Both the position numbers and the translations under genes were made by a program. A DNA stretch of 64,000 bases from Streptomyces alanosinicus. Lineage in GTDB: Bacteria > Actinomycetota > Actinomycetes > Streptomycetales > Streptomycetaceae. The stretch covers positions 248,001 through 312,000 of the forward strand of contig NZ_BMVG01000009.1 in NCBI RefSeq assembly GCF_014650595.1, in the 5' to 3' direction. The notes below the pieces were generated by a model. It had not been told where the DNA came from and did not search any database. It worked only from the letters and a program-made list of their open reading frames with translations. This document shows, piece after piece, positions 7,423-16,003 of the stretch. Numbering within the stretch: the stretch's first letter is position 1; each line of letters opens with the position of its first letter.

Positions 7423-9447
7423 ATGACAGCGACGACCGACGGAAGCACCGGGGCGACTGTCCCGCCCCACGCTGCCGCGGCCAGCGACACCGCACTCACC
7501 GCCCCCGAGACGGCCGGGGTACAAGAAGCCGCCGCGCGCGCCGCGCGCCGCGCCACCGACTTCCTGCTGGCGAGCCAGGACGACCAGGGCTGGTGGAAGG
7601 GCGACCTGGAGACCAACGTCACCATGGACGCCGAGGATCTGCTGCTCCGTCAGTTCCTGGGGATCCGCGAGGAGGAGACCACGCGGGCCGCCGCGAAGTT
7701 CATCCGCGGCGAGCAGGGCGAGGACGGCACCTGGGCGAGCTTCTACGGCGGGCCCGGCGAACTGTCCACCACCGTCGAGGCGTACGTCGCCCTCCGGCTG
7801 GCCGGCGACGCGCCCGAGGCCCCGCACATGGCGAAAGCTTCCGCCTGGATCCGCGAGCGCGGCGGGATCGCCGCCTCCCGGGTCTTCACCCGGATCTGGC
7901 TCGCCCTGTTCGGCTGGTGGAAATGGGAGGACCTGCCCGAGCTCCCGCCGGAGCTGATCTACTTCCCGAGCTGGATGCCGCTGAACATCTATGACTTCGG
8001 ATGCTGGGCCCGGCAGACCATCGTGCCGCTGACCGTCGTCTCGGCCAAGCGCCCGGTCCGCCCGGCCCCCTTCCCGCTCGACGAGCTGCACACCGACCCG
8101 GCCCGGCCCAACCCGCCCAAGCCCTTCGCCCCGGTGGCCAGTTGGGAGGGCGCCTTCCAGCGGCTGGACCGGGCCCTGCACCAGCTGCGCAAGGTCGCTC
8201 CGCGCCGGCTGCGCAAGGCCGCGATGAACTCCGCCGCCCGCTGGATCATCGAGCGGCAGGAGAACGACGGCTGCTGGGGCGGTATCCAGCCGCCGGCCGT
8301 GTACTCGGTCATCGCCCTGTACCTGCTCGGCTACGACCTGGAGCATCCGGTGATGCGCGAGGGTCTCGCCTCGCTGGACCGGTTCGCCGTGTGGCGCGAG
8401 GACGGCGCCCGGATGATCGAGGCCTGTCAGTCCCCGGTGTGGGACACCTGCCTCGCCGCCATCGCGCTCGCCGACGCCGGGCTGCCCGCCGACCATCCGC
8501 AACTGGTCAAGGCGGCCGACTGGATGCTCGGCGAGGAGATCGTGCGGCCCGGCGACTGGGCCGTGAAGCGCCCCGGACTGCCACCGGGTGGCTGGGCGTT
8601 CGAGTTCCACAACGACAACTACCCCGACATCGACGACACCGCCGAGGTCGCCCTCGCACTGCGCCGGGTCCGGCACCACGACCCCGAGCGTGTGGACCGG
8701 GCCATCGGGCGCGCCGTGCGCTGGAACCTCGGGATGCAGTCGAAGAACGGCGCCTGGGGCGCCTTCGACGTCGACAACACCAGCCCGTTCCCGAACCGGC
8801 TGCCCTTCTGCGACTTCGGCGAGGTCATCGACCCGCCGTCGGCGGACGTCACCGCGCATGTCGTGGAGATGCTCGCCGCCGAGGGACTCGCCCACGACCC
8901 GCGGACCCGCCGGGGCATCGAGTGGCTGCTCGCCGAACAGGAGCCGGACGGTTCGTGGTTCGGCCGCTGGGGTGTCAACTACATCTACGGCACCGGCTCG
9001 GTCGTCCCCGCGCTGACCGCCGCCGGGCTGCCCGGCTCGCACCGGGCGATCCGGCGCGCCGTCGCCTGGCTGGAGAGCGTCCAGAACGACGACGGCGGCT
9101 GGGGCGAGGACCTGCGCTCCTACAAGTACGTCGAGGAATGGAGCGGCCGGGGCGCCTCCACGGCCTCACAGACCGCGTGGGCGCTGATGGCGCTGCTCGC
9201 GGCGGGGGAGCAGGAATCCAAGGCCGTCGAGCGTGGTGTCCGGTGGCTGGCCGAGACCCAGCGCGAGGACGGCACCTGGGACGAGCCGTACTTCACCGGC
9301 ACCGGCTTCCCCTGGGACTTCTCCATCAACTACCACCTGTACCGGCAGGTCTTTCCGCTCACCGCGCTCGGCCGCTATCTGCACGGCGACCCCGTCGAGC
9401 GCGGCCTGCTCGCCAGAAAAACGCTGTCCGAGGCGAAGGTGAGCTGA
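7423..9447 (+). CDS. shc: Squalene-hopene cyclase
   Basis: A 674-residue terpene cyclase, the normal length. The DxDDTA motif is DIDDTAE with Asp402, Asp404 and Asp405; the middle Asp is the acid that protonates squalene. Multiple QW repeats (for example QDDQGWW, QEPDGSWFGRWG, QNDDGGWGED, QREDGTW) stabilise the double alpha-barrel. It binds the membrane monotopically and cyclises squalene to hopene and diplopterol. The start ATG 7423 has GAAGGGGAAG upstream. The following hpnG starts 1 nt after the stop region, so the operon continues unbroken. Confidence 0.96.
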   Translation: MTATTDGSTGATVPPHAAAASDTALTAPETAGVQEAAARAARRATDFLLASQDDQGWWKGDLETNVTMDAEDLLLRQFLGIREEETTRAAAKFIRGEQGEDGTWASFYGGPGELSTTVEAYVALRLAGDAPEAPHMAKASAWIRERGGIAASRVFTRIWLALFGWWKWEDLPELPPELIYFPSWMPLNIYDFGCWARQTIVPLTVVSAKRPVRPAPFPLDELHTDPARPNPPKPFAPVASWEGAFQRLDRALHQLRKVAPRRLRKAAMNSAARWIIERQENDGCWGGIQPPAVYSVIALYLLGYDLEHPVMREGLASLDRFAVWREDGARMIEACQSPVWDTCLAAIALADAGLPADHPQLVKAADWMLGEEIVRPGDWAVKRPGLPPGGWAFEFHNDNYPDIDDTAEVALALRRVRHHDPERVDRAIGRAVRWNLGMQSKNGAWGAFDVDNTSPFPNRLPFCDFGEVIDPPSADVTAHVVEMLAAEGLAHDPRTRRGIEWLLAEQEPDGSWFGRWGVNYIYGTGSVVPALTAAGLPGSHRAIRRAVAWLESVQNDDGGWGEDLRSYKYVEEWSGRGASTASQTAWALMALLAAGEQESKAVERGVRWLAETQREDGTWDEPYFTGTGFPWDFSINYHLYRQVFPLTALGRYLHGDPVERGLLARKTLSEAKVS

Positions 9448-9448
9448 A

Positions 9449-10090
9449 TTGACCAGCCGCCCCGCACCCGCCCCGCTGCTGATCGCCTGCGCGCTCGGCA
9501 TCGAGCAGCTGGCCCTGCGCACCGGGGACAGGAACGGGGCGGACGGGCCGGTCTCCTTCCTCCGCACGGGCATGGGCCCCCGCGCGGCGGAACGCTCCGT
9601 CACCCGGTGGCTCGCCGGTCCGGCGCAGGCCGACGCGGCCGTGCTGGCCACCGGCTTCTGCGCCGGGCTCGCCCCCGGCATGCACCCCGGTGACCTGGTG
9701 GTCGCCGAGGAGACCCGGGATCCGCGTGGCAACGTCACCTGCGTGGGCACCGAACTGCTGGTCAAGGAACTCGTGCGGCTGCTGCCCGGACGCACGGTCC
9801 ACACCGGCCCGCTCACCGGCGCCGACCATGTCGTGCGCGGCCCCGAGCGGTCCCAGCTGCTCGCGACCGGAGCGATCGCGGTCGACATGGAGTCGGCGGC
9901 CACGCTCCTCGCCGCCGTCCGCCGCGGCGTGCGCCCGGTTGCGGCCGTACGGGTGGTCGTGGACGCTCCAGAACATGAACTCGTCCGGATCGGCACGCTG
10001 CGCGGTGGAATATCTGCTTTCCGCGTTCTTCGTTCCGTTCTTCCTGCATTTTATGAATGGCACCGTTCTTTGTTGCTCCCCCGGAGGTGA
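9449..10090 (+). CDS. hpnG: Adenosylhopane nucleosidase/phosphorylase HpnG
   Basis: A 213-residue nucleoside phosphorylase-fold protein. Supporting segments are VLATGFCAGLAPGMHPGDLVVAEE and AVDMESAAT, the latter being the family's ribose-binding MES motif. In hopanoid side-chain synthesis HpnG removes adenine from adenosylhopane to give ribosylhopane or its phosphate. TTG 9449 is taken as start because it lies immediately after the shc stop and gives the right N-terminus; GAAGGTGAG upstream is the ribosome site. The 3' end (10000-10060) is noticeably AT-richer than the rest. Confidence 0.85.
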   Translation: MTSRPAPAPLLIACALGIEQLALRTGDRNGADGPVSFLRTGMGPRAAERSVTRWLAGPAQADAAVLATGFCAGLAPGMHPGDLVVAEETRDPRGNVTCVGTELLVKELVRLLPGRTVHTGPLTGADHVVRGPERSQLLATGAIAVDMESAATLLAAVRRGVRPVAAVRVVVDAPEHELVRIGTLRGGISAFRVLRSVLPAFYEWHRSLLLPRR

Positions 10091-10095
10091 GCCAG

Positions 10096-11118
10096 ATGGC
10101 CATGCCGCTGCGTCAGTCCATCAAGGTCGCTACATACCTGGCCGAACAGAAGCTCCGTAGGCGGGACAAGTTCCCGCTGATCGTCGAGCTTGAGCCGCTC
10201 TTCGCCTGCAACCTCAAGTGCGAGGGCTGCGGCAAGATCCAGCACCCGGCCGGGGTGCTCAAGCAGCGGATGCCGGTCGCCCAGGCCGTGGGAGCCGTGC
10301 TGGAGTCCGGTGCGCCGATGGTCTCCATCGCCGGCGGCGAGCCGCTGATGCACCCTCAGATCGATGAGATCGTCCGCCAGTTGGTGGCCAGGCGGAAGTA
10401 CGTCTTCCTGTGCACGAACGCGATGCTGCTGCGCAAGAAGATCGACAAGTTCAAGCCCTCTCCCTATTTCGCCTTCGCGGTGCATATCGACGGGCTGCGT
10501 GAGCGGCACGACGAATCCGTCGCGAAGGAGGGCGTGTTCGACGAGGCGGTCGAGGCCATCAAGGAGGCCCAGCGGCGCGGCTTCCGGGTGACCACCAACT
10601 CGACCTTCTTCAACACCGACACCCCGCAGACCATCGTCGAGGTGCTCAACTTCCTCAACGACGACCTCAAGGTCGACGAGATGATGATCTCGCCCGCCTA
10701 CGCCTACGAGAAGGCCCCCGACCAGGACCACTTCCTCGGTGTGGAGCAGACTCGCGAGCTGTTCAGGAAGGCCTTCGCCGGCGGCAACCGCGCGAAGTGG
10801 CGCCTCAACCACTCCCCGCTCTTCCTCGACTTCCTGGAGGGCAAGGTCGACTTCCCGTGCACCGCGTGGGCGATCCCGAACTACTCCCTCTTCGGCTGGC
10901 AGCGCCCCTGCTACCTGATGAGCGACGGGTATGTGCCGACGTACCGGGAACTCGTCGAGAAGACCGACTGGGACAAGTACGGCCGCGGCAAGGACCCGCG
11001 CTGCGACAACTGCATGGCGCACTGCGGCTACGAGCCCACCGCCGTCCTCGCCACCATGGGCTCCCTGAAGGAGTCGCTGCGGGCCATGCGCGAGACCGTC
11101 TCGGGAAACCGGGAGTAA
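10096..11118 (+). CDS. hpnH: Adenosyl-hopene transferase HpnH (radical SAM)
   Basis: A 340-residue radical-SAM enzyme with the CxxxCxxC cluster CNLKCEGC (Cys38, Cys42, Cys45). A C-terminal Cys-rich stretch, CDNCMAHCGYEPTA, fits the HpnH-type C-terminal domain. It joins the adenosyl radical to hopene, starting the C35 side chain. ATG 10096 is chosen because GGAGGTGAG lies directly upstream; the in-frame ATG 10057 would fall inside hpnG. The short gaps on both sides (5 and 4 nt) show strong coupling to hpnG and ispG. Confidence 0.95.
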   Translation: MAMPLRQSIKVATYLAEQKLRRRDKFPLIVELEPLFACNLKCEGCGKIQHPAGVLKQRMPVAQAVGAVLESGAPMVSIAGGEPLMHPQIDEIVRQLVARRKYVFLCTNAMLLRKKIDKFKPSPYFAFAVHIDGLRERHDESVAKEGVFDEAVEAIKEAQRRGFRVTTNSTFFNTDTPQTIVEVLNFLNDDLKVDEMMISPAYAYEKAPDQDHFLGVEQTRELFRKAFAGGNRAKWRLNHSPLFLDFLEGKVDFPCTAWAIPNYSLFGWQRPCYLMSDGYVPTYRELVEKTDWDKYGRGKDPRCDNCMAHCGYEPTAVLATMGSLKESLRAMRETVSGNRE

Positions 11119-11122
11119 GGGC

Positions 11123-12256
11123 ATGACCGCCGTCCCCTTGGGCGTTCCCGGGGTACCGGCCCGGCCGGTCGCACCGCGGCGGCAGTCGCGGCGGATCCAC
11201 GTCGGGCCGGTGGCGGTCGGGGGCGGAGCCCCGGTGTCGGTGCAGTCGATGACGACGACCCGTACGTCCGACATCGGCGCCACCTTGCAGCAGATCGCGG
11301 AACTGACCGCGTCCGGCTGCCAGATCGTCCGCGTCGCCTGTCCCACCCAGGACGACGCGGACGCCCTCACCACCCTCGCCCGTAAGTCGCGGATCCCGGT
11401 GATCGCGGACATCCACTTCCAGCCGAAGTACGTCTTCGCGGCCATCGAGGCCGGCTGCGCGGCGGTCCGCGTCAATCCCGGCAACATCAAGAAGTTCGAC
11501 GACCAGGTCAAGGCGATCGCCCGCGCCGCCAAGGACCACGGCACGCCGATCAGGATCGGCGTCAACGCGGGCTCCCTCGACCGGCGGCTGCTGCAGAAGT
11601 ACGGCAGGGCCACTCCGGAGGCGCTGGTCGAGTCGGCCCTGTGGGAGGCGTCCCTCTTCGAGGAGCACGGCTTCCGAGACATCAAGATCTCCGTCAAGCA
11701 CAACGACCCGGTCGTGATGATCGAGGCCTACCGGCAGCTCGCCGAGGCCTGCGACTACCCGCTGCACCTCGGGGTCACCGAGGCGGGCCCGGCGTTCCAG
11801 GGCACGATCAAGTCGGCCGTTGCCTTCGGGGCATTGCTGTCCCGGGGCGTCGGTGACACGATCCGGGTCTCCCTGTCGGCCCCGCCGGCGGAGGAGGTCA
11901 AGGTCGGCATCCAGATCCTGGAGTCGCTCGGGCTCAGGCAACGGCGTCTGGAGATCGTCTCCTGCCCGTCCTGCGGCCGCGCCCAGGTCGACGTCTACAA
12001 GCTCGCCGAAGAGGTCACGGCGGGTCTGGACGGCATGGAAGTGCCGCTCAGGGTCGCGGTGATGGGGTGTGTGGTCAACGGTCCGGGCGAGGCCCGCGAG
12101 GCCGACCTCGGAGTTGCCTCGGGCAATGGAAAGGGGCAGATCTTCGTCAAGGGCGAGGTCATCAAGACCGTCCCCGAGTCGAAGATCGTCGAGACCCTCA
12201 TCGAGGAGGCCATGAAGCTCGCCGAGCGGACGAGCCCCACAGAACAAATGAGTTGA
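11123..12256 (+). CDS. ispG: HMB-diphosphate synthase IspG (GcpE)
   Basis: A 377-residue [4Fe-4S] enzyme of the MEP pathway. VQSMTTTRTSD marks the TIM-barrel N-terminus, and the cluster cysteines are in CPSCGR and MGCVVNGPGE. It reduces MEcPP to HMBPP. Streptomyces normally carry another ispG elsewhere, so this copy together with the dxs next to it probably raises isoprenoid supply for hopanoids. ATG 11123 follows the hpnH stop by 4 nt. Confidence 0.94.
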   Translation: MTAVPLGVPGVPARPVAPRRQSRRIHVGPVAVGGGAPVSVQSMTTTRTSDIGATLQQIAELTASGCQIVRVACPTQDDADALTTLARKSRIPVIADIHFQPKYVFAAIEAGCAAVRVNPGNIKKFDDQVKAIARAAKDHGTPIRIGVNAGSLDRRLLQKYGRATPEALVESALWEASLFEEHGFRDIKISVKHNDPVVMIEAYRQLAEACDYPLHLGVTEAGPAFQGTIKSAVAFGALLSRGVGDTIRVSLSAPPAEEVKVGIQILESLGLRQRRLEIVSCPSCGRAQVDVYKLAEEVTAGLDGMEVPLRVAVMGCVVNGPGEAREADLGVASGNGKGQIFVKGEVIKTVPESKIVETLIEEAMKLAERTSPTEQMS

Positions 12257-12286
12257 GGCTGGACACGGATCGAGAGGGGGCCCAGC

Positions 12287-14185
12287 GTGACCATGTTGGA
12301 GAGCATCCGGGGACCACGCGACCTGAAGGCGCTGTCCGAGGCGGAACTCGGTGAACTGTCCGGGGAGATAAGGGAGTTCCTCGTCCAGGCGGTGTCGCGG
12401 ACCGGCGGTCACCTCGGGCCCAATCTGGGGGTGGTGGAGCTTTCCATCGCCCTCCACCGGGTCTTCGAGTCACCGGTCGACCGCATCCTGTGGGACACCG
12501 GCCACCAGTCCTACGTCCACAAGCTGCTGACCGGGCGTCAGGACTTCTCCAAGCTGCGCGGCAAGGGCGGACTGTCCGGCTATCCCTCGCGCGAGGAGTC
12601 CGAGCACGACGTCATCGAGAACAGCCATGCCTCCACCGCGCTCGGCTGGGCCGACGGCCTCGCCAAGGCCCGCCAGGTGCAGGGGGAGAAGGGCCATGTG
12701 GTCGCCGTCATCGGCGACGGCGCGCTGACCGGCGGCATGGCCTGGGAGGCGCTGAACAACATCGCGGCCGCCAAGAACCGCCCGCTGATCATCGTCGTCA
12801 ACGACAACGAACGCTCCTACGCCCCGACCATCGGCGGCCTCGCCAACCACCTGGCCACTCTGCGCACCACGGACGGCTACGAGAAGGTCCTCGCCTGGGG
12901 CAAGGACGTACTGCAGCGCACGCCGGTGGTCGGCAACACGATCTACGAGTCGCTGCACGGCGCGAAGAAGGGCTTCAAGGACGCCTTCGCCCCGCAGGGC
13001 ATGTTCGAGGACCTGGGCCTGAAGTATGTCGGTCCGATCGACGGGCACGACATCAAGGCCGTCGAGTCGGCGCTGCGCCGCGCGAAACGTTTCCACGGCC
13101 CGGTCCTGGTCCACTGCCTCACCGAGAAGGGACGCGGCTACGAGCCCGCGCTCCTCCACGAGGAGGACCACTTCCACACCGTCGGCGTCATGGACCCGCT
13201 GACCTGCGAACCCCTCGCGCCCTCGGGCGGCCCTTCCTGGACCTCGGTGTTCGGCGACGAGATGGTGCGCATCGGTGAGGAGCGGGACGACGTCGTCGCC
13301 ATCACGGCCGCCATGCTGCACCCGGTGGGCCTCGCCACGTTCGCCGCACGCTTTCCCGACCGGGTCTGGGACGTGGGCATCGCCGAACAGCACGCGGCCG
13401 TCTCCGCGGCCGGCCTGGCCACCGGCGGACTGCACCCCGTCGTCGCCGTCTACGCCACCTTCCTCAACCGCGCCTTCGACCAGCTGCTGATGGATGTGGC
13501 CCTGCACCGCTGCGGGGTGACCTTCGTACTGGACCGGGCCGGCGTCACGGGTACCGACGGCGCCTCCCACAACGGCATGTGGGACATGTCGATCCTGCAG
13601 GTCGTCCCCGGCCTCAGGATCGCCGCCCCGCGCGACGCGGGCCAGCTGCGCGCCCAGCTGCGCGAGGCCGTCGCCGTGGACGACGCGCCCACCCTGGTCC
13701 GCTTCCCGAAGGAGTCGGCGGGGCCGGACATCCCGGCGCTCGACCGCGTCGGCGGCATGGATGTGCTGCACCGCGCCGAACGCCCCGAGGTGCTGCTGGT
13801 GGCCGTCGGCGTGATGGCGCCGGTGTGCCTGCAGACCGCCGAGCTGCTTCAGGCGCGCGGCATCGGCTGCACGGTCGTGGACCCCCGCTGGGTCAAACCC
13901 GTCGACCCGGCGCTGCCCGGCCTCGCCGCCGGACACCGTCTGGTGGCCGTCGTGGAGGACAACAGCCGTTCCGCGGGCGTCGGTTCGGCCGTGGCGCTGG
14001 CTCTCGGCGACGCCGACGTGGACGTGCCGGTGCGCCGCTTCGGCATCCCGGAACAGTTCCTCGCCCACGCCAAGCGCGGCGAGGTGCTGGCCGACATCGG
14101 TCTCACGCCCGTCGAGATCGCCGGGCGGATCAGCGCGAGCCTGGCCGTCAGGGATCCGGACGGCACAGCCAAGGAGAGTGAATGA
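12287..14185 (+). CDS. dxs: 1-deoxy-D-xylulose-5-phosphate synthase
   Basis: A 632-residue thiamine-diphosphate enzyme with the full Dxs layout. GDGALTGGMAWEALNN binds ThDP/Mg, and the pyrimidine domain carries DVGIAEQHAAVSAAGLA. A C-terminal transketolase-like domain ends in VPVRRFGIPEQFLAH. It condenses pyruvate and glyceraldehyde-3-phosphate, the first and flux-controlling step of the MEP pathway. GTG 12287 has GAGAGGGGG upstream. It overlaps hpnO by 4 nt (ATGA). It is probably a pathway-dedicated paralogue beside the housekeeping dxs. Confidence 0.95.
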   Translation: MTMLESIRGPRDLKALSEAELGELSGEIREFLVQAVSRTGGHLGPNLGVVELSIALHRVFESPVDRILWDTGHQSYVHKLLTGRQDFSKLRGKGGLSGYPSREESEHDVIENSHASTALGWADGLAKARQVQGEKGHVVAVIGDGALTGGMAWEALNNIAAAKNRPLIIVVNDNERSYAPTIGGLANHLATLRTTDGYEKVLAWGKDVLQRTPVVGNTIYESLHGAKKGFKDAFAPQGMFEDLGLKYVGPIDGHDIKAVESALRRAKRFHGPVLVHCLTEKGRGYEPALLHEEDHFHTVGVMDPLTCEPLAPSGGPSWTSVFGDEMVRIGEERDDVVAITAAMLHPVGLATFAARFPDRVWDVGIAEQHAAVSAAGLATGGLHPVVAVYATFLNRAFDQLLMDVALHRCGVTFVLDRAGVTGTDGASHNGMWDMSILQVVPGLRIAAPRDAGQLRAQLREAVAVDDAPTLVRFPKESAGPDIPALDRVGGMDVLHRAERPEVLLVAVGVMAPVCLQTAELLQARGIGCTVVDPRWVKPVDPALPGLAAGHRLVAVVEDNSRSAGVGSAVALALGDADVDVPVRRFGIPEQFLAHAKRGEVLADIGLTPVEIAGRISASLAVRDPDGTAKESE

Positions 14186-15582
14186 GCAAGGAGTTCGACC
14201 TCGGCGCCCTGCTCGCCGAGCGCGGAGCCGAACGCTACGAGCTGCACGCGAAGTACCTCAACCCACAGCTTCCGCGCATGCTCCACACCATCGGCTTCGA
14301 CAAGGTCTACGAGCGGGCCGAGGGCGCCCACTTCTTCGACGCGGACGGCAACGACTACCTGGACATGCTCGCCGGGTTCGGGGTGATGGGCCTCGGCCGG
14401 CATCACCCGGTCGTCCGCAAGGCGCTGCACGACGTGCTCGACCTGGGCCTCGCCGACCTGACCCGGTTCGACTGCCAGCCGCTGCCCGGCCTGCTCGCCG
14501 AGCGGCTGCTCGTCCACAGCCCGCACCTGGACCGGGTGTTCTTCGGCAACAGCGGCACGGAGGCCGTCGAGACGGCCCTGAAGTTCGCCCGGTACGCCAC
14601 CGGCAAGCCCCGGGTCCTCTACTGCCACCACGCCTTCCACGGGCTGACCGCCGGCTCCCTGTCGGTCAACGGCGAGGACGGCTTCCGGGACGGCTTCGCC
14701 CCGCTGCTGCCCGACACCGCCGTACCCCTCGGCGACCTGGACGCCCTCGCCCGGGAGCTGAAGAAGGGCGATGTCGCCGCCCTGATCGTCGAGCCGATCC
14801 AGGGCAAGGGCGTGCACGAGGCCCCGCCCGGCTATCTGCGCGCCGCCCAGGAGCTGCTCCACGGGCACAAGGCGCTGCTCATCGCCGACGAGGTGCAGAC
14901 CGGCCTCGGCCGCACCGGCGACTTCTACGCCTACCAGCACGAGGAAGGTGTGGAGCCGGACCTGGTGTGCGTGGCAAAGGCGCTGTCCGGCGGGTACGTC
15001 CCGGTCGGTGCCACGCTGGGCAAGGACTGGATCTTCAAGAAGGTCTACTCGTCCATGGACCGCGTGCTGGTCCACTCGGCGAGCTTCGGCTCGGGCGCCC
15101 CGGCGATGGCGTGCGGGCTCGCCGTGCTGTCGGTCATGGAGAACGAGCAGATCGTCGCGGCGGCGCGCGGCACCGGCGAACTGCTGAAGTCCCGGCTGAC
15201 CGCGCTGATCGACACCTACGAACTCCTCGCCGACGTACGCGGCCGGGGCCTGATGATCGGCATCGAGTTCGGCAGGCCGTCCTCGCTGAAGCTGCGCAGC
15301 CGCTGGACCATGCTGCAGGCGGCGCGCAAGGGCCTGTTCGCGCAGATGGTCGTCGTACCGCTGCTGCAGCGCCACCGGATCCTCACCCAGGTCTCCGGCG
15401 ACCATCTGGAGGTGATCAAGCTGATCCCGCCGCTGGTCGTCGACGAAGCCGACGTCGACCGGTTCATGGCCGCCTTCACCGCCGTGATGGACGACGCGCA
15501 CGGTGGCGGCGGCCTGATGTGGGACTTCGGCAAGACCCTCGTCAGGCAGGCGGTCCTCACCAGAACAGCGGCAGGAAGATGA
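14182..15582 (+). CDS. hpnO: Class III aminotransferase HpnO (aminobacteriohopanetriol synthesis)
   Basis: A 466-residue PLP enzyme of the ornithine/acetylornithine aminotransferase family. Supporting features are FGNSGTEAVETALKFAR, LIADEVQTGLGRTG and the Schiff-base lysine in VCVAKALSGGYVP. As the last gene of the hopanoid operon it fits HpnO, which aminates formyl-hopane at C-35 to give aminobacteriohopanetriol. ATG 14182 overlaps the dxs stop and has AAGGAGAG upstream. Its last 26 nt overlap the convergent DUF4190 gene. Confidence 0.88.
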   Translation: MSKEFDLGALLAERGAERYELHAKYLNPQLPRMLHTIGFDKVYERAEGAHFFDADGNDYLDMLAGFGVMGLGRHHPVVRKALHDVLDLGLADLTRFDCQPLPGLLAERLLVHSPHLDRVFFGNSGTEAVETALKFARYATGKPRVLYCHHAFHGLTAGSLSVNGEDGFRDGFAPLLPDTAVPLGDLDALARELKKGDVAALIVEPIQGKGVHEAPPGYLRAAQELLHGHKALLIADEVQTGLGRTGDFYAYQHEEGVEPDLVCVAKALSGGYVPVGATLGKDWIFKKVYSSMDRVLVHSASFGSGAPAMACGLAVLSVMENEQIVAAARGTGELLKSRLTALIDTYELLADVRGRGLMIGIEFGRPSSLKLRSRWTMLQAARKGLFAQMVVVPLLQRHRILTQVSGDHLEVIKLIPPLVVDEADVDRFMAAFTAVMDDAHGGGGLMWDFGKTLVRQAVLTRTAAGR

Positions 15583-15844
15583 CGAAGGGCCAGACGAATC
15601 CGATCGCACCCAGGACGGTTCCCGTGACCGTCATCCACAGCCGGCCGATGCCGCGCTGTGCGTAGTGGATCCCCGCGAGGCCGAGGGTGAGGGCGAGCGC
15701 GCCGCAGATGAGCATCACGGGGAGCATCCCGAAGAAGAACCACGGGCAGATGCCCGCCACGGCCGCGAGGCCCAGCCCGAATGCGGTGGGACCGAGCAGG
15801 GTGGCGGGCGAATCGGCCCCGGCGGCTGCGGTGCTCCTCGACAT
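15557..15844 (-). CDS. Small DUF4190-type membrane protein
   Basis: A 95-residue protein with three hydrophobic segments: FGLGLAAVAGICPWFFFGMLPVMLICGALALTLGLAGIHYA (two) and a C-terminal WMTVTGTVLGAIGFVWPFVIFLPLFW. The A-x-GLG-x-A start and G-x-x-G-x-x-Y/R loop are typical of DUF4190 proteins, whose role is unknown. GGGGGAAG is its ribosome site. A perfect 16-bp palindrome lies 15-30 nt upstream of the start. It is convergent with hpnO and overlaps its 3' end by 26 nt. Confidence 0.75.
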   Translation of the reverse strand: MSRSTAAAGADSPATLLGPTAFGLGLAAVAGICPWFFFGMLPVMLICGALALTLGLAGIHYAQRGIGRLWMTVTGTVLGAIGFVWPFVIFLPLFW

Positions 15845-15858
15845 GATCTTCCCCCAGT

Positions 15859-15874
15859 TTTGAACGCGTTCAAA
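15859..15874 (-). promoter_or_regulatory. Perfect 16-bp palindrome (operator) upstream of DUF4190 gene
   Basis: TTTGAACGCGTTCAAA is its own reverse complement. It lies 15-30 nt before the start codon of the minus-strand gene. A -10-like TACGAT (minus strand, 15886-15891) lies upstream of it, so the palindrome would overlap or follow the transcription start. The form is typical of TetR-family operators. Confidence 0.6.
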
Positions 15875-15948
15875 TCCTGGGATCGATCGTAGCAGGGTGC
15901 CGGTGAGCAGCCGATTGGCAGCCGGTGGGCCAGGTGGGCCGACGGATT

Positions 15949-15983
15949 TTGCCTCAGAGGCAAGAAAATTGCCGCACGGGCAA
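15949..15983 (+). promoter_or_regulatory. Two phased operators TTGCC-N5-GGCAA before the XRE-cupin gene
   Basis: TTGCCTCAGAGGCAA (15949-15963) and TTGCCGCACGGGCAA (15969-15983) are inverted repeats of the same half-site. Their centres are exactly 20 nt apart, two helical turns, so two dimers would bind the same face. The second copy could supply a -35 element (TTGCCG 15969) with a -10-like CTGAAT (15992) 17 nt on. This suggests autorepression by the adjacent regulator. Confidence 0.65.
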
Positions 15984-16003
15984 AACTGATGCTGAATGGA
16001 GGC

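Noticed and set aside
12470..14068. 532-codon open frame antisense to dxs (and similar long antisense frames over hpnE, shc, ispG, kbl, thiolase)
   Set aside because: High GC makes antisense frames of strongly biased genes stay open. These translations are low-complexity and lack domains, while the sense strand has clear families.
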